From contig CM049310.1 of the NCBI GenBank assembly GCA_026874595.1, forward strand, positions 48,123,058 through 48,187,057: a stretch of DNA of 64,000 bases, in the 5' to 3' direction. Shown piece after piece: positions 1 to 12,490 of the stretch. Position numbers and translations under genes: made by a program. This DNA is from Sipunculus nudus. Taxonomy: Eukaryota > Annelida > Sipuncula > Golfingiida > Sipunculidae. Below the pieces are notes generated by a model. The model made no database searches and was not told the DNA's origin. It saw only the letters and a list, made by a program, of their open reading frames with translations. Within the stretch, counting starts at the first letter, position 1. Each line of letters begins with the position of its first letter.

Positions 1-26
1 TAATTTTCTGTAATAAATCCACTCAC

Positions 27-125
27 CATTAGCATTGACGGGGTCACATTTGAAGTCCGTGTCGTCACAAAACTCCCACTGATTCTGACTTTGGCACTTC
101 GGACTGTCAGGGGGTTCACATACTC
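27..125 (-). CDS. Left-edge paralogue, exon 3
   Basis: Reads VCEPPDSPKCQSQNQWEFC then DDTDFKCDPVNAN. Acceptor TGCAG|GAG, donor AATG|GTGAGT. Same length and phase as 37731-37829. Confidence 0.88.
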
Positions 126-334
126 CTGCAGGTAAATTTCACATGATTTTGATTTAGCATTTTAAATTGTAATTATCAGAAGATCTCTTAAAACATATGT
201 GATATGTAAATATACAAATATATATGTGTGTGTGTGTATATGCATCTACATGAGCCAGCCGGATAATGAATGTTAGGTTTATTTTTTCTGGCTTTTCTGA
301 ATCCTCTTGCGAGTAAACAACCCAAGCAGGAGGA

Positions 335-416
<82 letters not shown>

Positions 417-3400
417 AGGAGTTTTAGAAAGTAGGTGGCCAGTCCTAAACTTTGGGGTTTGTGCCATTGCTGCATCAGAACGGTCCATGTACCCAATTGC
501 ACAACAATTTGAACAATTCTTTGTTAGAAGTTCTGAGAATGCTCAGAAAGCAGTATTGAGAAAAATTATGGGAAGCTTTAATGTTCATAACAAACGTGCT
601 GTACATGCAGTTGAAATGTATATGCTAATGGCCATATATAATGTCAGGTCATAGGTCATATAAGTCATGCTGTAAAAAAAACTTCATTTTCGGGGCTGAC
701 ACATGGACCACATTTTGAGGAATGAAGGACCATATCATTCATCAATCAGGTGAATAATAAATGTCTTTGATCTAAAGCAAAACCGAGTAAGTGGGAGGTC
801 ATGACCTATGGCCTGTTACAGCACTAGCACGAAACCGTTCGTGTGTGGTACACCTGCTGACAAATGCGCTCTTATTCTCAGTCCCGGGCCAATGAGAGAA
901 TGATATGGCCCGAAATCAGGATGAATTTTTACTTCAGTTTAAGCTCGGCATAATGCAATACATGGTGCAAATTTATCTTCTGAGATGGGCTGCCTCGCAG
1001 GAGTGGGAGGGTAATAACAATTAGGACTTTTTATAAACTATATATATATATATATGTATATATATACCTTTTATTGTTCGTGTGACACTTTTTAATTTCA
1101 AGTATATTACAATCAAGTATAAGGATTTTAAAAATAAGGCATTATGTTTCTAGTATAGATTAATTCTAAAACATATTAAATAAAAAATATTGCATAATAA
1201 ACTCAGAAATGGGACCAAAGTCTACAGATATTTTCACACAAATGCCTTAGTATATATATATAAATATATATATCTATCATTAATGACCGTCATGGGCCTG
1301 AATCTTTACCTGGATGACTGATGCCCGTCGTGAGTTTGGGCACTTTTCCTTGTGACCACGTACAGTCGGGATCGCCCAGTTCTTCACCGTTCGTCTTACC
1401 ATCCCCGTCCGAGTCCTTCTCACACAGAGTGATGTCCCATTTCTAAAAGAAAACATGTTACATAACAATTTTATAAGTGACAGGAGTACTCAGAATGGAC
1501 AGCGCCGTGTCAACTGTTCTAGCCTATAGAGTCTGCTATTCGGAAATCAAGTATTTTCCCCATTTGCCAAGCTTGCACCGTGTCTTCGACTCGCAGACAC
1601 AAAATTCCGGTCCCTCCAAAAAAAACCTTTTATATCAACACATTTTAAGAACAGACGCTTTGTAGATAAAGCATAGAGCAAAATATCATGTTGTTATAAA
1701 AGGTGTGTTTCACCAATTTCTCTTCCCATTTTATTGTTAAAAAAACCTGTCAAATTTAGGCAAAACGTCAAGGACATAATCAGCACTACATTGTATTCGA
1801 CGTATTTTTCATCACCGAGCACACGTATAGATTCTCACTCAGAATAAACTATGGAAACGGAGAAACGAATAAAAATATGACAAAGGTATTGCTCCCCTTT
1901 GATGTGTCCGTCCTATGGGGAGCCGCCTATAGTTGGCCTAGAATTTAATTGTTACAGCGACGACACGCAGATAGTTAAATTAGCATCCCTGCTAAAAGCC
2001 CCTAAATTTAAAATCAAATATAAAGCTGTTTCAAATGCATATTAGACCCCATAAAAGTTATATCCACATCATTTTAAAACTGGATCAGAGCTCTTTCTAA
2101 TGATATATGTATTTACGAAATAATTTTCATATGAAATTTCAACTTTTTTAATTTAAAAGTTTTCAATGGTACACAATTATTAGCAACCTGTTACAGCAAA
2201 CCGCTTTTTAATTTGCTATTATCAAACTACATAAAAATATTTCACAACTCTATTCCTCTACCATGTTTCTTTCATTGTAAAATTGAAATTTATTTTTTTT
2301 ATTGAATCAATACTTAAAAATTCAAATTTAAGTAAGAATTAAAGAAACACTATACAGGAATAAAAGATGCTACCTTAACGTACATTATATCTAGATCTAG
2401 ATGATATTGTATATAATTCAAAAGAAAACGAAAGATAAATTTTAAACCTTGTGAAACAATGTTCATATAATACAATAAACTCTATAATAAAAAAAGTTGA
2501 ATTTAAAGGTCAACTCTAAAGATTTTTTATATTCACTGGATTCACATGAAAAGTTACCCCGATAAGGAACATGATGGTTTATTGTGCATAGGTAACAATT
2601 GGACGTAAAATAAATAAGCCCTAGGAATATGAGCCATGCTATAATTCGGCGCGGAGGCACCACCAGGGGGTTGACATCCGGCAGTGTACGTCATCGTTAT
2701 TAACTCGCAAACAAAATACGTGTCCACAGCAGTGTCTCGTCTGAGATTTGACTGCTGTGCCTATTTTGACATCAAACAATCGCACTTCTTGTTCTATTTA
2801 TTATTAAATAACTCTGACTGTTTGTACGGGAATTTTCTTAAGTGTGGAGATAAAGAACGATAGAAGATGGCTTGCGAAATTCAGTCGTGTCATAAGACCT
2901 ATATAAGTAAACTATAGTCTAACACCACAACTCAAGACACACTTTTTATCATTCTTATCAGATTGTACTGGATTGTAAAATAAATAAGATTAAATAAATA
3001 CTCGAAATCAAATTATATAGAGAAAAAAATGTGAGGTTTGCAGAAGGGGCCAACATCAGTCTGATGTTTTTCGTTTTCCACTCAGCATGCTCATATAGGC
3101 CTACGCGCACTAAATTGTCTTGATTGATTCCGGGTGTTGGCCTAATTGAACTTGTATGGTACGGTGACTATGACGTCATAAAACTGAAAAATATGCGGGC
3201 CGTGTGCAAAAGTCAAAAGCCCGGGGGGGGGGGGGGCGAAGATCGCTCAACTCGAAAAAAAACAACATTATTTTTTCTCAAATATCTTGAGATGGATTTT
3301 AATAATTGTAAATAAAGCCACCCTCCATCGATATGTGTGATTCACCACTAATCTAAAAAGATCCTTACAGTTCACATATAAGTATTGATTAAAACATGTT

Positions 3401-3425
3401 TATGTCAGTTATATATATATATATT

Positions 3426-3457
<32 letters not shown>

Positions 3458-3867
3458 ATATACAACCTATAATACGTTTATTTAAATATATAAAACTATA
3501 TTAATTTCTATCTCAGGACCTGCTGTAAATTGGTTGCTGTACATTTTGCTGTTTAATTTTACAAATCAACTGCGGCTAAATATCAATTGTAGGTGACTTC
3601 ACATTATTACCTGGTCTTTTAAATAAAGATATGTACTAAAACATGTACTCGTAGTATGTGTACCTTGCCATTTTCATGAAAATGAAGTCCAAATGGGTTT
3701 CTTGCGCCTCCTCCTTCCATGTTCAGGTGACCTACGCCGTGCCATATATAGTTCGGCTTGCAGGGGTGAGGGACCCGATCTCCATTTGGAATCCGCTGTT
3801 GGTAGGTCTTATAACCCTCCGAAGTCGTCCACAAAACCGCTAAAATTGTTGTTATTCTATAAAACAT
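27..3867 (-). CDS. Left-edge paralogue of temptin/copper monooxygenase gene, exons 1-3 only
   Basis: Exons 3867-3664, 1442-1310 and 125-27 have the same lengths (204, 133, 99 bp), phases and splice motifs as exons 1-3 of the complete gene. The product begins with a signal peptide (MFYRITTILAVLWTTSEG), then the temptin domain with WHGVGH, GGGARNPFG and CEKDSDGDGKTNGEELGD, then the four-Cys linker. No frame damage is visible. Exon 3 ends in a good donor (AATG|GTGAGT), so the coding sequence should continue beyond the left edge, presumably into the monooxygenase exons; that part cannot be seen. This acidic loop keeps the Gly at position 4 that the complete gene has lost. Confidence 0.82.
126..1309. 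other. Intron 2 of left-edge paralogue
   Basis: Contains the (TA)n tract at 338-414 and a shorter one near 1040-1065. I see no other structured feature. Confidence 0.6.
338..414. repeat. (TA)n microsatellite
   Basis: About 38 uninterrupted TA units; responsible for the spurious Tyr-Ile open frames in all phases. Confidence 0.98.
1310..1442 (-). CDS. Left-edge paralogue, exon 2 (temptin)
   Basis: KWDITLCEKDSDGDGKTNGE then ELGDPDCTWSQG. Acceptor TTTTAG|AAATGG, donor CCAG|GTAAAG. The acidic loop fits a full EF-hand-like pattern D-x-D-G-D-G with Glu at position 12. Confidence 0.9.
1443..3663. other. Intron 1 of left-edge paralogue
   Basis: 2.2 kb of AT-rich sequence with a 13-bp G run near 3223 and an interrupted (TA)n tract at 3411-3461. 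No transposon recognised. Confidence 0.5.
3664..3867 (-). CDS. Left-edge paralogue, exon 1
   Basis: 68 codons; signal peptide followed by QQRIPNGDRVPHPCKPNYIW and HGVGH. Donor AAG|GTACAC, phase 0. MFYR is the first ATG in the open frame. Confidence 0.9.
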
Positions 3868-3989
3868 CGCAACACTTTACAAGCACAACTTAACTGGAAG
3901 CTGCTACAAACAAAACGTGATTCCCTTCAAGAGGGCCTGAACTGCCCGGCCGTCGCGGCTTCTCGCTCCGTGGGCACATAGAATTTCTG

Positions 3990-3997
3990 TTTATAAA
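3990..3997 (-). promoter_or_regulatory. Candidate TATA box of left-edge paralogue
   Basis: The minus strand reads TTTATAAA about 125 bp before the ATG, within a block that is conserved upstream of the gene at 43.4 kb and of the broken copy at 15.9 kb. Confidence 0.4.
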
Positions 3998-4774
3998 TAT
4001 TTCTGCATGAGTGACCTGCGTTCACCGGGGCTTGGAAGTTCCAATTTTCCCATAATATATGCTGAAAACGGATTATTCGAAGGAATTTAGGGTATGTTAG
4101 GAAATCAAATGACATTGTTCATAGAAAATAAAGAAGAAATATAATAGAAGGGAGAAATTTTCGCTAATGATTATTATTATCTGCATCACCCTTAGAAGGA
4201 AATATTTTGCACACCATAACATCAATAGGATTTCAGTATTAAAGTCCTGGTTAAAGCATTGCTTATATTCGATATCCTCCGTCCTCTTTAAATCACTCAA
4301 ACAATGAAATTCGTTTTCCGGGCCCCCTAAATATCGGGGCCCTGGCTGCATCCAAGTCAGTCACCCCCTTAATCTGCCCCTGCCGTGCACGCAAAATGTA
4401 AACAGGAATTGTATGACTGATGACGTGCTTAAAAGTCGATATATGAGCCATGGGTAGCATGCATTTATTATATAGTAGGTTACGTTAGGTTTGTATAGCG
4501 GCTTTGCACAGGTTTAATATTTATGCATGTATAACTTACGTAAACGTTTATATTTACAGGTTAATGTGTCCAGGTTTGTTGACTTACAGCGATAGTCCTG
4601 GGCATATAGAAACACTTCATGTTTTAAAAAAAAAGCCTACTCTGATATATACCTTGTCCATGTAAGCAAGCAAATTAACTGTTCCTCATGCCTGTGCACA
4701 AACTATATGATATATTTATTTGTTAATATTTGGAACATATTACACGGTGAACTGCGGTTCTGCATGTCTTATTC

Positions 4775-4885
4775 TTTGTTTGCCCGACCATCGCGGGTTC
4801 TCGCTCAGTGGTCACAAAGAGTGTCTGTTTCAAGTACTGCTGCATGGGTGACCTTCGTGCGGCGGGGGCTTGGGTCACTAACTGT
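4775..4885 (-). repeat. Second copy of the promoter-proximal block
   Basis: About 95 bp here (CGGGTTCTCGCTCAGTGGTC ... TGCATGGGTGACC on the plus strand) repeat the promoter block at about 3935-4035. The same repeat is present at about 18415-18500 in the duplicated segment. Confidence 0.5.
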
Positions 4886-4952
4886 GGATGGTGAGAGAAA
4901 ATGAATCATCAGAACTTTTTTTAGGCAGAGATGTATAGAAAATTAATAACTG

Positions 4953-5239
4953 TCTACACCATAAGGTTTTCGTTCATCCCTATACGTATGTGTGTGAATC
5001 CCATGGCATACTCAGGACATTTCGGCAATGGGCACATGAAGAATCGGTTAGTTTTTTGGCTCCGGAACATGATCCGGATTTAGGAAGGTTAACAAGGAAT
5101 ATTCACAAATGTGCAGTCACTTATGCATAAACCAAAGAGGCTGGGCAAATAAATGAAAGCAAACACGCTTAAGGGGGAATTCCACAATAGGCACCTCCAG
5201 ATTCAATAGGTGTGCATTCCAAAGAATGCAGATTTCTAG
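4953..5239 (+). mobile_element. Short Helitron-like element, family R1
   Basis: Starts TCTACACCATAAGG and ends with hairpin GCATTC-GAATGC, a short spacer and TTTCTAG, followed by T. Six copies in the window share these ends. Typical of non-autonomous Helitrons (5' TC, 3' hairpin plus CTRR, insertion at AT). Confidence 0.6.
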
Positions 5240-5289
5240 TATTTGATGACTGTTTTGCACGTGTAAACATACACGTTTGTGATCGATTA

Positions 5290-5375
5290 TATTAAAATGA
5301 AAACAGTTTAATCGATTATGAAAGAAATGGAGCAATCATCGATACAATCGATTAATTGACACACCACTAACATAT
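5290..5375. repeat. ATCGATT-rich repeat ending GACACACCACTA
   Basis: Part of a family with related copies near 18880-18960, 36275-36430, 45985-46160 and 57840-58256. Ends read like TAGTGGTGTG(C)CGAT, somewhat hAT-like; the element class is not certain. Confidence 0.4.
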
Positions 5376-5898
5376 ATAACATATATAATATTCCAAGCTA
5401 CCCTCGTCGGGTATTTTTTAGTCATCAGACGGATGCTGGCGACTTTTTGACCGTTCCATAACACACCCTATGATATGCTCTGTATACAGAACCCAAATGT
5501 GTTGCTGTTACTTAAATAAGATTGCATGGAGAATACATTTTATTAGCCAAAGAAACATGAATACCTCGTTTATATATGACACATAGCGTCCATTATTTTG
5601 ACAGTTTGCATGGTATGTTGGTTCCCATAGAGAACAGCATGTGGCATTGGTAAACTTACACTGAAGTGTCATACTTGAACCATGTCCAACTGACACCCAT
5701 GGGTTTCGTGATCATTACCCCGGGTTCCGTTACCATACAGCATATAATAAGCGGGTGTGTGTGTGGGGGGGGGGGGGGGAGCTGTGGAGGGTGGGTGGGG
5801 GGGGGGGTGGTTGCAGATGCCGTGCACACAAAATGCAAATAGGAATTGTGTAAATGAAGATGTTTAAAAGTCGATATATCAGCCTTTGTAAACCCTTG

Positions 5899-6560
5899 GT
5901 CACACTGTCACGGATGAGGGTACGCACCGCGACAGACTGTCCGAGATCTACTGTTCACGCACAGTCCGTTGGGAACGCACATTTTTTTTCTATCGCAGCC
6001 ATGATATCAGGGAAAGTTCTCACGGTCTGAGTACGGCGACCGTGCTTTAATGACGGATTTCTATGGTCCGCGAGGGCATCGGTTCACACAGATTTGGGAG
6101 GTCTGAGGATGGACCTTCATGGAACCGTTACGGGTTCTCACAACTGGCTATGCTCGACTAATCGTGTCGCGGTCCTCTCGCGAACCGGCCTGTCCGTCAT
6201 CCGGCGATCTGCACGATCAACAAGGGAAGACCACAACCAATGCATGTACGGAAGTTTTAGGGACATGCACGGACAGGCACGGTCGCGTTACGGCCAATGG
6301 TGGAAGCGCCGCTGTCTATCCACGGATAAGATTATCCGTGTTCATCCGTGACAGCCCCACAGGAGTTTTGAATATTTCAAAACTTTCTTGGAGTTTTACG
6401 GACCAAGAGGAGTCAAGAGGGATCGTGGCATATGTCGACGGACAAAGCAACGGACCCTCTACGATTCCTTACGGTTACAAGGTATAATTAACGTATCACC
6501 AGGGATGGTCCTTAGCTTCACATCCGTGATTATCCGTGGTGAGATCTGTGACAGTGTGAC
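5899..6560. mobile_element. Non-autonomous element with 17-bp terminal inverted repeats
   Basis: Left end GTCACACTGTCACGGAT, right end the inverse GTCACACTGTCACAGAT. GC-richer than its surroundings with repeated TCCGTG motifs. The open frame across it (6119-6487) has no family resemblance. A rearranged copy lies at 19514-20797. Confidence 0.65.
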
Positions 6561-6562
6561 TT

Positions 6563-7084
6563 TTATTTATTACCTCCGCCAGGCCTACCGGCGGGGGATA
6601 TGTTTTTGGGAGCGTTTTGTTTAAGTTTGTCTATATGTCTGTTAGCAGATAACACAAATAGCGCTCAACGGAGTTTAATCAAATTTGCAGAATAGCTCGG
6701 TAATGATACCAGGAACAATTAATTAACGTTTCGGGGTGATCCATGCGTAAATAACACACGAATGAGTTCTAGTGTTTTAACAGCGGTCCATAGCATATTT
6801 GTTCACGCAGGTAACGATATACTGTATTTTGGCACTCTGAACTACTCGGCCGAATTCGGATTCGAATATCGATAGTCTCGCGAGCTATGGCGAGATGTTC
6901 CGAATGGTATTCGGGTTGCGAGTCTTGACGTCACAGAGGACAATGACGTCACTCCACGTGTACGTGCCGTTTCCCTGAAAGGTGCCGGTAAATTAACGTA
7001 AAGCAGGGGGACCACGGTTGTAAATTGTTCGTTGTTATATATAAATGACCCAAGGCAAACCAATATATCTACATGTATGTATAT

Positions 7085-7087
<3 letters not shown>
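6563..7087 (+). repeat. Dispersed repeat fragment absent from the sister segment
   Basis: Begins near CTCCGCCAGGCCTACCGGCG followed by TTTGTCTATATGTCTGTTAGC, a motif common in animal dispersed repeats. Copy 2 of the segmental duplication lacks it. Confidence 0.45.

Positions 7088-7149
<62 letters not shown>
7088..7149. repeat. (GA)n microsatellite
   Basis: About 30 GA units with one interruption. Confidence 0.97.
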
Positions 7150-7151
<2 letters not shown>

Positions 7152-8053
7152 CGACAGGATGATGCAATGGACCTTGTAATTTTCACCACCAAACGAATAG
7201 GGGAGTCATACGAAAATTGCGAGAGAGAATAGTATTAGCTTAAATGATCAATTCTACGCTTTAGGATATAATACTCTATTTTGAATTGTTTGAAAATCAT
7301 GTTGGGTGCTCCTACGCCATAGCCATAGGCGATGGTGAATATCATTTAGGGACTGTGTCAGGCAGGCGTTGTATACATGTTTCCGCGATCCCGAGATCGT
7401 CCGAGTTTACTTTCAAAATTTTACAATTAACATGCACTTGTTGTCGAAGGTGGCTTGCACGTGTGTATTGTTATTTTTAAATACATAATATTTAAGCCGT
7501 CATTAAAATGGAACTGAAACGTGTATCTTTCCGCAATTGTGACAATTCTGGGTCAATTCCGGGTAAACGTAACCGGCATGCTTTTCTGTACAGGCGCACG
7601 GTACGGGTTGTACAATGTCATGACGTCAGAAACGTTTTATCCATCAAAAAGGCTGAGCACGTGCATGCTCCCATTGTTATTGAAAAAAGATTACATTTTG
7701 AAGCTGAGTGACTAACATATGCTATTCTTTTAATTATACTAGTTATTTTTTTACTTTAATAAATATGATAAAAAGAAACCTGAATTGTTAATACTCATCA
7801 TTCTAAAAATGTATTTATAAAAATGCTGCTTTTCTGATAATACCATATGAGCTACCTTGGCGGAGGTCAGCGCTCCCTGAGAGCTTTCTAGTTTTTTTTT
7901 ATATTTATTTATTAAAATATCCTCCAAATTCCGTTTAGGAAAAGCCCAGTTAATACACAATGAAATCACAATAAAATAAAATGTCAAGTAGGTCCATAAC
8001 ACTAAAATGACATCATACAATCACATAATATTAAACGAAAACGCAGTGAAAGT

Positions 8054-8115
<62 letters not shown>
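8054..8115. repeat. (CA)n-(TA)n compound microsatellite
   Basis: CA repeats pass directly into TA repeats. The corresponding spot in the sister segment near 21000 has no long array, so the array grew or shrank after the duplication. Confidence 0.95.
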
Positions 8116-8118
<3 letters not shown>

Positions 8119-8384
8119 AATCATCATATAGTGTACAACTGAAATGTGTATATAAAAGTCCAGATAAAATGCGCATAAGAACGGTATTTATCAGATGACA
8201 CTCAGATATTAGTATTATTTCAGCTATAGAAGTAAAAAATAAAGGGAAGTTACTCATAATTGATATTATTTGCAAGAAAATATGAGCGCGCTAGCGTTTT
8301 AAAGCTCTTTAGATTGTTAGCCTTTTTTTTAGTTTTATCGGAAAGCTATTCCAAAGAATACTACCTGCATAAAAGGATGAGGTC

Positions 8385-9310
8385 TTTAGCGTCTGTCTGT
8401 CCGTCCGTCGTGCCGTTTGGCCGCCCGTTCGTTAACCAGGCACAAATCGTAGGGAGAGCCATGAAAAATTTCCTTGGAAACGTGAAATTATTTCTCTATT
8501 ACCCATATCCTCGGAGCCTTGAGGGTCAGAAGTACCCCCAGAATAATTAAGAATTTGATGCAAAGCACCAGTATCTGAACAACTAATGCATTGATCACCA
8601 CGATTCTTGCATGCATTTTCATCAGCTGCTGCAGACTGGTGTCGCCACCTGGATTTTTTCGAAATTTTACGCATTTTTTTTTTTTATTTTTGAGACCTTC
8701 TAAGGTGCGATCGTTTGTTAACAGGGTACAAATCGTAACCATTAGACCTGTCAGCTTCTTTCTCGACATCCAGGGAGGTCCATGATAAATCTCTTTGGAA
8801 ACCTGAAATAAGGTCTCTGTTACTCATATCCTCCCAGCTATGGTGTTCAAAAGTACCCCCCCCCCCCCACCCAGAGTATTTTAAAATTTGATACAAAAGC
8901 TCCAGTATCTGAACAACTAATGCATTCATTGCCATGATTCTTTGCATGCGCATTCATCATGGAGTGTTTCATCAGTTTCTGCAGACTGATGGCGCCAGCT
9001 GCATTTTTTTTTCAAATTTTTACGCATTTTCTTTAAATTTATATTTTTGAGTCCCTGAAAGATGCGGTCGGCCGTTATTAGGTCACATATCGTAACCATA
9101 CATTGCACCTAGAATCTTCTAATTTGACATCCATCGAGATCCATGAAAAATATCCTTGGAAACCTGAAATTAGGTGTCTGTTACCTATATCCTCTGAGCT
9201 ATGCTTCAGACCACCTACAAAATTTTGCATTCAGCTGAATACATTCCTTTTTGAATGTCTTCCTTCAGCTCAGGTGTCTAAAAACAGTAATCCCTCAGTG
9301 TAAACGCAGG
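8385..9310 (+). repeat. Tandem array of ~340-bp units
   Basis: Units repeat the run: CAAATCGTAACCATTAGACC, CATCCAGGGAGGTCCATGA, GGAAACCTGAAATNAGGTCT, GTTACTCATATCCTC, TGCAGACTGNTGGCGCCA. The same unit occurs four times, inverted, at about 31380-32700. Confidence 0.75.
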
Positions 9311-9972
9311 AGAAGAAATAATCTGCAAATCCATAACGATTTTAATAATTTATCATTATCATTATCATATGTGATACTGATAAACTATTTATCATTATCA
9401 GTCTTCTTAATTCTTAGTTTTATAATTCTCTCTTGTCGAGTCAAGGTCTTTTTATATCTGTTTCTATGTTAAATCAGTTTATACTGAATAAATTTAGTCA
9501 TTGTGTAATTTGTTTTTAAATATTACTAACATAAGGTTAATGATTATTATAAATTATAAGAATTGTACATTGTATATTACTTTTGAAAAATCGTTGGGTA
9601 AAATGAATGCTATATAACTATGGTATTATATAATAATAGAAAGAATTACAGAGCATCAGTTGGGTTGACCATGTTCATATGTTCTTCAAGCATATACTGT
9701 TACCAGCTTTGGTACTGAGCAAGAGTTAACATGAGTAGCTTCTGCTTCGCGTTCATTTTTTGCTTTGGCAGACCAGTTTAAATTAGTTTTTCCCAGAGTA
9801 CAACAGACGGTGCTATTATGTAACGAAGATCACTAGAAAACAAAGCAACACGCCCGTAATAGGTAAACATTTGATGTACATGCCATAGAAATACATTGGA
9901 ATAACATGCCCACAGATAATTTGTATGGAAACATTCTGTCATATGTGATACTTAAAAACATTGTTTCACATA

Positions 9973-10202
9973 TCTCCATCAGGAGGGTATGCGTTCATTC
10001 TCGTTAGGGTGTTTGTGTACGTTTATTCACAGCATAACCCGCGTAGTCGTGAACGGAATCTGATGAAACTTTCAGAATCAATTAGATTTTGTTCTTGATC
10101 CAGGGTCTTCTTGGGATTCCGGAGCGTCGTCATAGAATATTCACAGGTGTGCAGGCACTTATGAAAGAATGTACCCAGGAATATAGGCCAAAATAAGTGA
10201 AT
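9973..10202 (+). mobile_element. Helitron-like R1 element, 3' end lost
   Basis: Starts A|TCTCCATCAGGAGGGTATGC and is collinear with 59908-60209 up to about position 230; the hairpin and CTAG end are missing. Confidence 0.55.
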
Positions 10203-10300
10203 GCACAAAAGTCCCGCCATATCAGTGTCGCACGTTCACTTGTTTAGGTCACGCTCGAGCACCAAGGCAGTCGGAGTGTGAAACGTGTGCAAACATAGCG

Positions 10301-11328
10301 TTTTTAGCTCAGCTGATTAAGTCATCTCAGGTTTAGGTATGGCGCTTTGTCCGTCGTCCGCCCGGCCGTCGTGCCGTCCGGGTGTCAGTGAGCAGGTAAC
10401 AAATCGTAACCGCTGACCCTAGAAGCCTGTTACTAAAAATCTAGGGAGGTCATGGGGTCAAAGGTCAAGGTCACAGGACTTACTTATATAAAACGATTAT
10501 GGCTGCATTTTAAACCAAGCTTTCATCCAAAACTTTCCATCTTCCGCATTTAGCTGATTTGCCAGTATGGGGAGGGAATTAATGAATTTGGGGTCACAAT
10601 GTCAAAGGTCAAGGTCACAGGGGCCATCTGTTTACAAATTAGTAACCACATGATAACTCCAGTTTAGTTTGACATATTGGTTTCAAACCTAGCTTATATA
10701 TTGCTCACCAAGAAGATCCCTGCAGATTTTGGGGTCCAAAGGTCAAGGTCACAGGACCCATTTCTTTAAAAAGAATGGATATGCATTGTAAGCCAAAGTT
10801 TTCACCATAAACCTTCCAACTTCAAGTTGTTGCTCACCTGGGAATAGGGAAACACTCTTTCCGATTTCGGGGTCATAGGGTCAAAGGTCAAGGTTACAGG
10901 GCCCATCCATTTACAAATTAAATTTGTGGATGATAATTCTGCTTTGCATGGACAGATTGGCTTCAAACTTGATTTATTAATGACCCACCACTTAAGTAAG
11001 AAACATTTTGATTTTCAGGCGAATGTCACAGGAGCCACATCTTTTAAATGATTGAGGATCTGTAAATCAAACTTTTCGTTCCAAACTTTCCATCTTTCGC
11101 ACATGGCTTACTTGCCCAAAGTGAGGAAATCAGTAGATTTTAAAGGTTTCCTGGTCAGAGGTCAACGTCACTGGACCCACTCTTTTTTTATAAGATTGTT
11201 ACAATTATCTAAACGCAGCAAGTTCAAGGATAATAAGTTTTCAGATCATGTCACAGGGTCATTGGTTAAGGTCACAGGATCGTCAATCTGAAAAAAAAAA
11301 TATTTAAAAATAACCAATGGGCCCCTAG
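10301..11328 (+). mobile_element. Helentron-like element with ~140-bp internal tandem array
   Basis: Begins TTTTTAGCTCAGCTGA and ends CCAATGGGCCCCTAG|T. Inside, GGTCAAAGGTCAAGGTCACA recurs at about 10449, 10592, 10731 and 10868, roughly every 140 bp, with decayed units after that. The terminal layout resembles Helentron-derived elements such as DINE-1; class is inference. Confidence 0.6.
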
Positions 11329-12028
11329 TTGAAACTTGTGCTCGATAGTGGAGGTATATTTATCCATGGGGATGCACATTTATAGTTTCATTTTTAATTC
11401 TTTAATGCATAGTTGCTTTATATGAACATGCTATACTGTCGAACTCGAGGTCAACTGGTTATTACTTAACCTTCTGTCAAAGAGAACTCTGTCCTTTATG
11501 ACCCTGGATCCTTGGCCTTCGACTGTTTTAAAGGTGAGAACTATATTTATACCGACATTTATTCTGACGTGGACTCCTTATAGAAAAAAATGTTAATTTC
11601 TGAAATTTCCTGAAAATTTACCATGAGCCCAAAGTTATTATGAAGTCAGGAGAATTAGAATATTAATAAAGAATGAACGTGGACAGGGACGTCAATAAAG
11701 GGGGATGGGATATACCCCCCACCTCACCCACTTTTGGCAAGGGAACTTTTGGCAAGGTCCGTGTAATCATCCCCCCCCCTCAATTTAGAGAATATTATCT
11801 ACATATTGCGAATGAAATATATTAATAATTAGACTTTTAGAAATTGGTTCAATTTATGAGTTTACTATAATTATTATATCTAAACCTAGTTTAGAATAAT
11901 CTACACTTGAAACATATAATACTTTATTTTCCAAAACCTTATTCTTAAATGTAACATATTTGATATGTGATTAAGTATATATATATTTGGAATGTGTCAT
12001 ACAAACGCTAAAAAGGTGTATATAAATG

Positions 12029-12031
<3 letters not shown>
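11329..12031. other. Non-coding stretch
   Basis: AT-rich; includes a fragment near 11690-11800 with runs of C and G that resembles 60590-60670. No gene seen. Confidence 0.5.

Positions 12032-12087
<56 letters not shown>
12032..12087. repeat. (TA)n microsatellite
   Basis: Uninterrupted TA tract after a short imperfect lead-in. Confidence 0.97.
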
Positions 12088-12089
<2 letters not shown>

Positions 12090-12490
12090 GGTGAGCGTGA
12101 GTCATCCCCCAACACTGGAGGATAAATTGACGCCATTTAACGACTACAAAGTTTAACATTCTGGATGGACATTTAACTCCAACCTGTTATTAATGTCTGT
12201 AGGATGTATGTGATGTTTGGCCTCCAGTGCTTACATATGGACGAGCTCTAGGTTATAACCGATAAGATTCTTATAAGTTCTTATAATGCCTGCTCCAATG
12301 CTGACAAACAAACAAAACATGTTATCAGAGTTGGGTTGAACCTATTGTGCGTAAAATAAAAAAAAACTCTGGTTCCTCTGGCCTGAGGTCCTTTGTTTCT
12401 TTTTGGATTATTTGGCGTCCCCGACATGTTATAAACACGTAAATATAAACAAAACAAACAGCCTGTGGGAGATCGATGTTTTATCGCCCA

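Larger units (their letters stand above)
3843..8370. repeat. Segmental duplication, copy 1
   Basis: Same orientation as 15893-21340. The match starts inside exon 1 and runs through the promoter region, the Helitron-like repeat at 4953, the inverted-repeat element at 5899 and on to the run GCGCTAGC...AAAGCTCTTTAGATTG near 8285 (near 21250 in copy 2). It is interrupted here by about 1.3 kb (6563 to about 7880) absent from copy 2. Confidence 0.75.

Noticed and set aside
188-654. Open frames rich in Tyr-Ile
   Set aside because: They are translations of the (TA)n tract; similar frames occur at every other TA array.
6119-6487. 122-codon plus-strand frame
   Set aside because: Lies wholly inside an inverted-repeat element; no domain resemblance.
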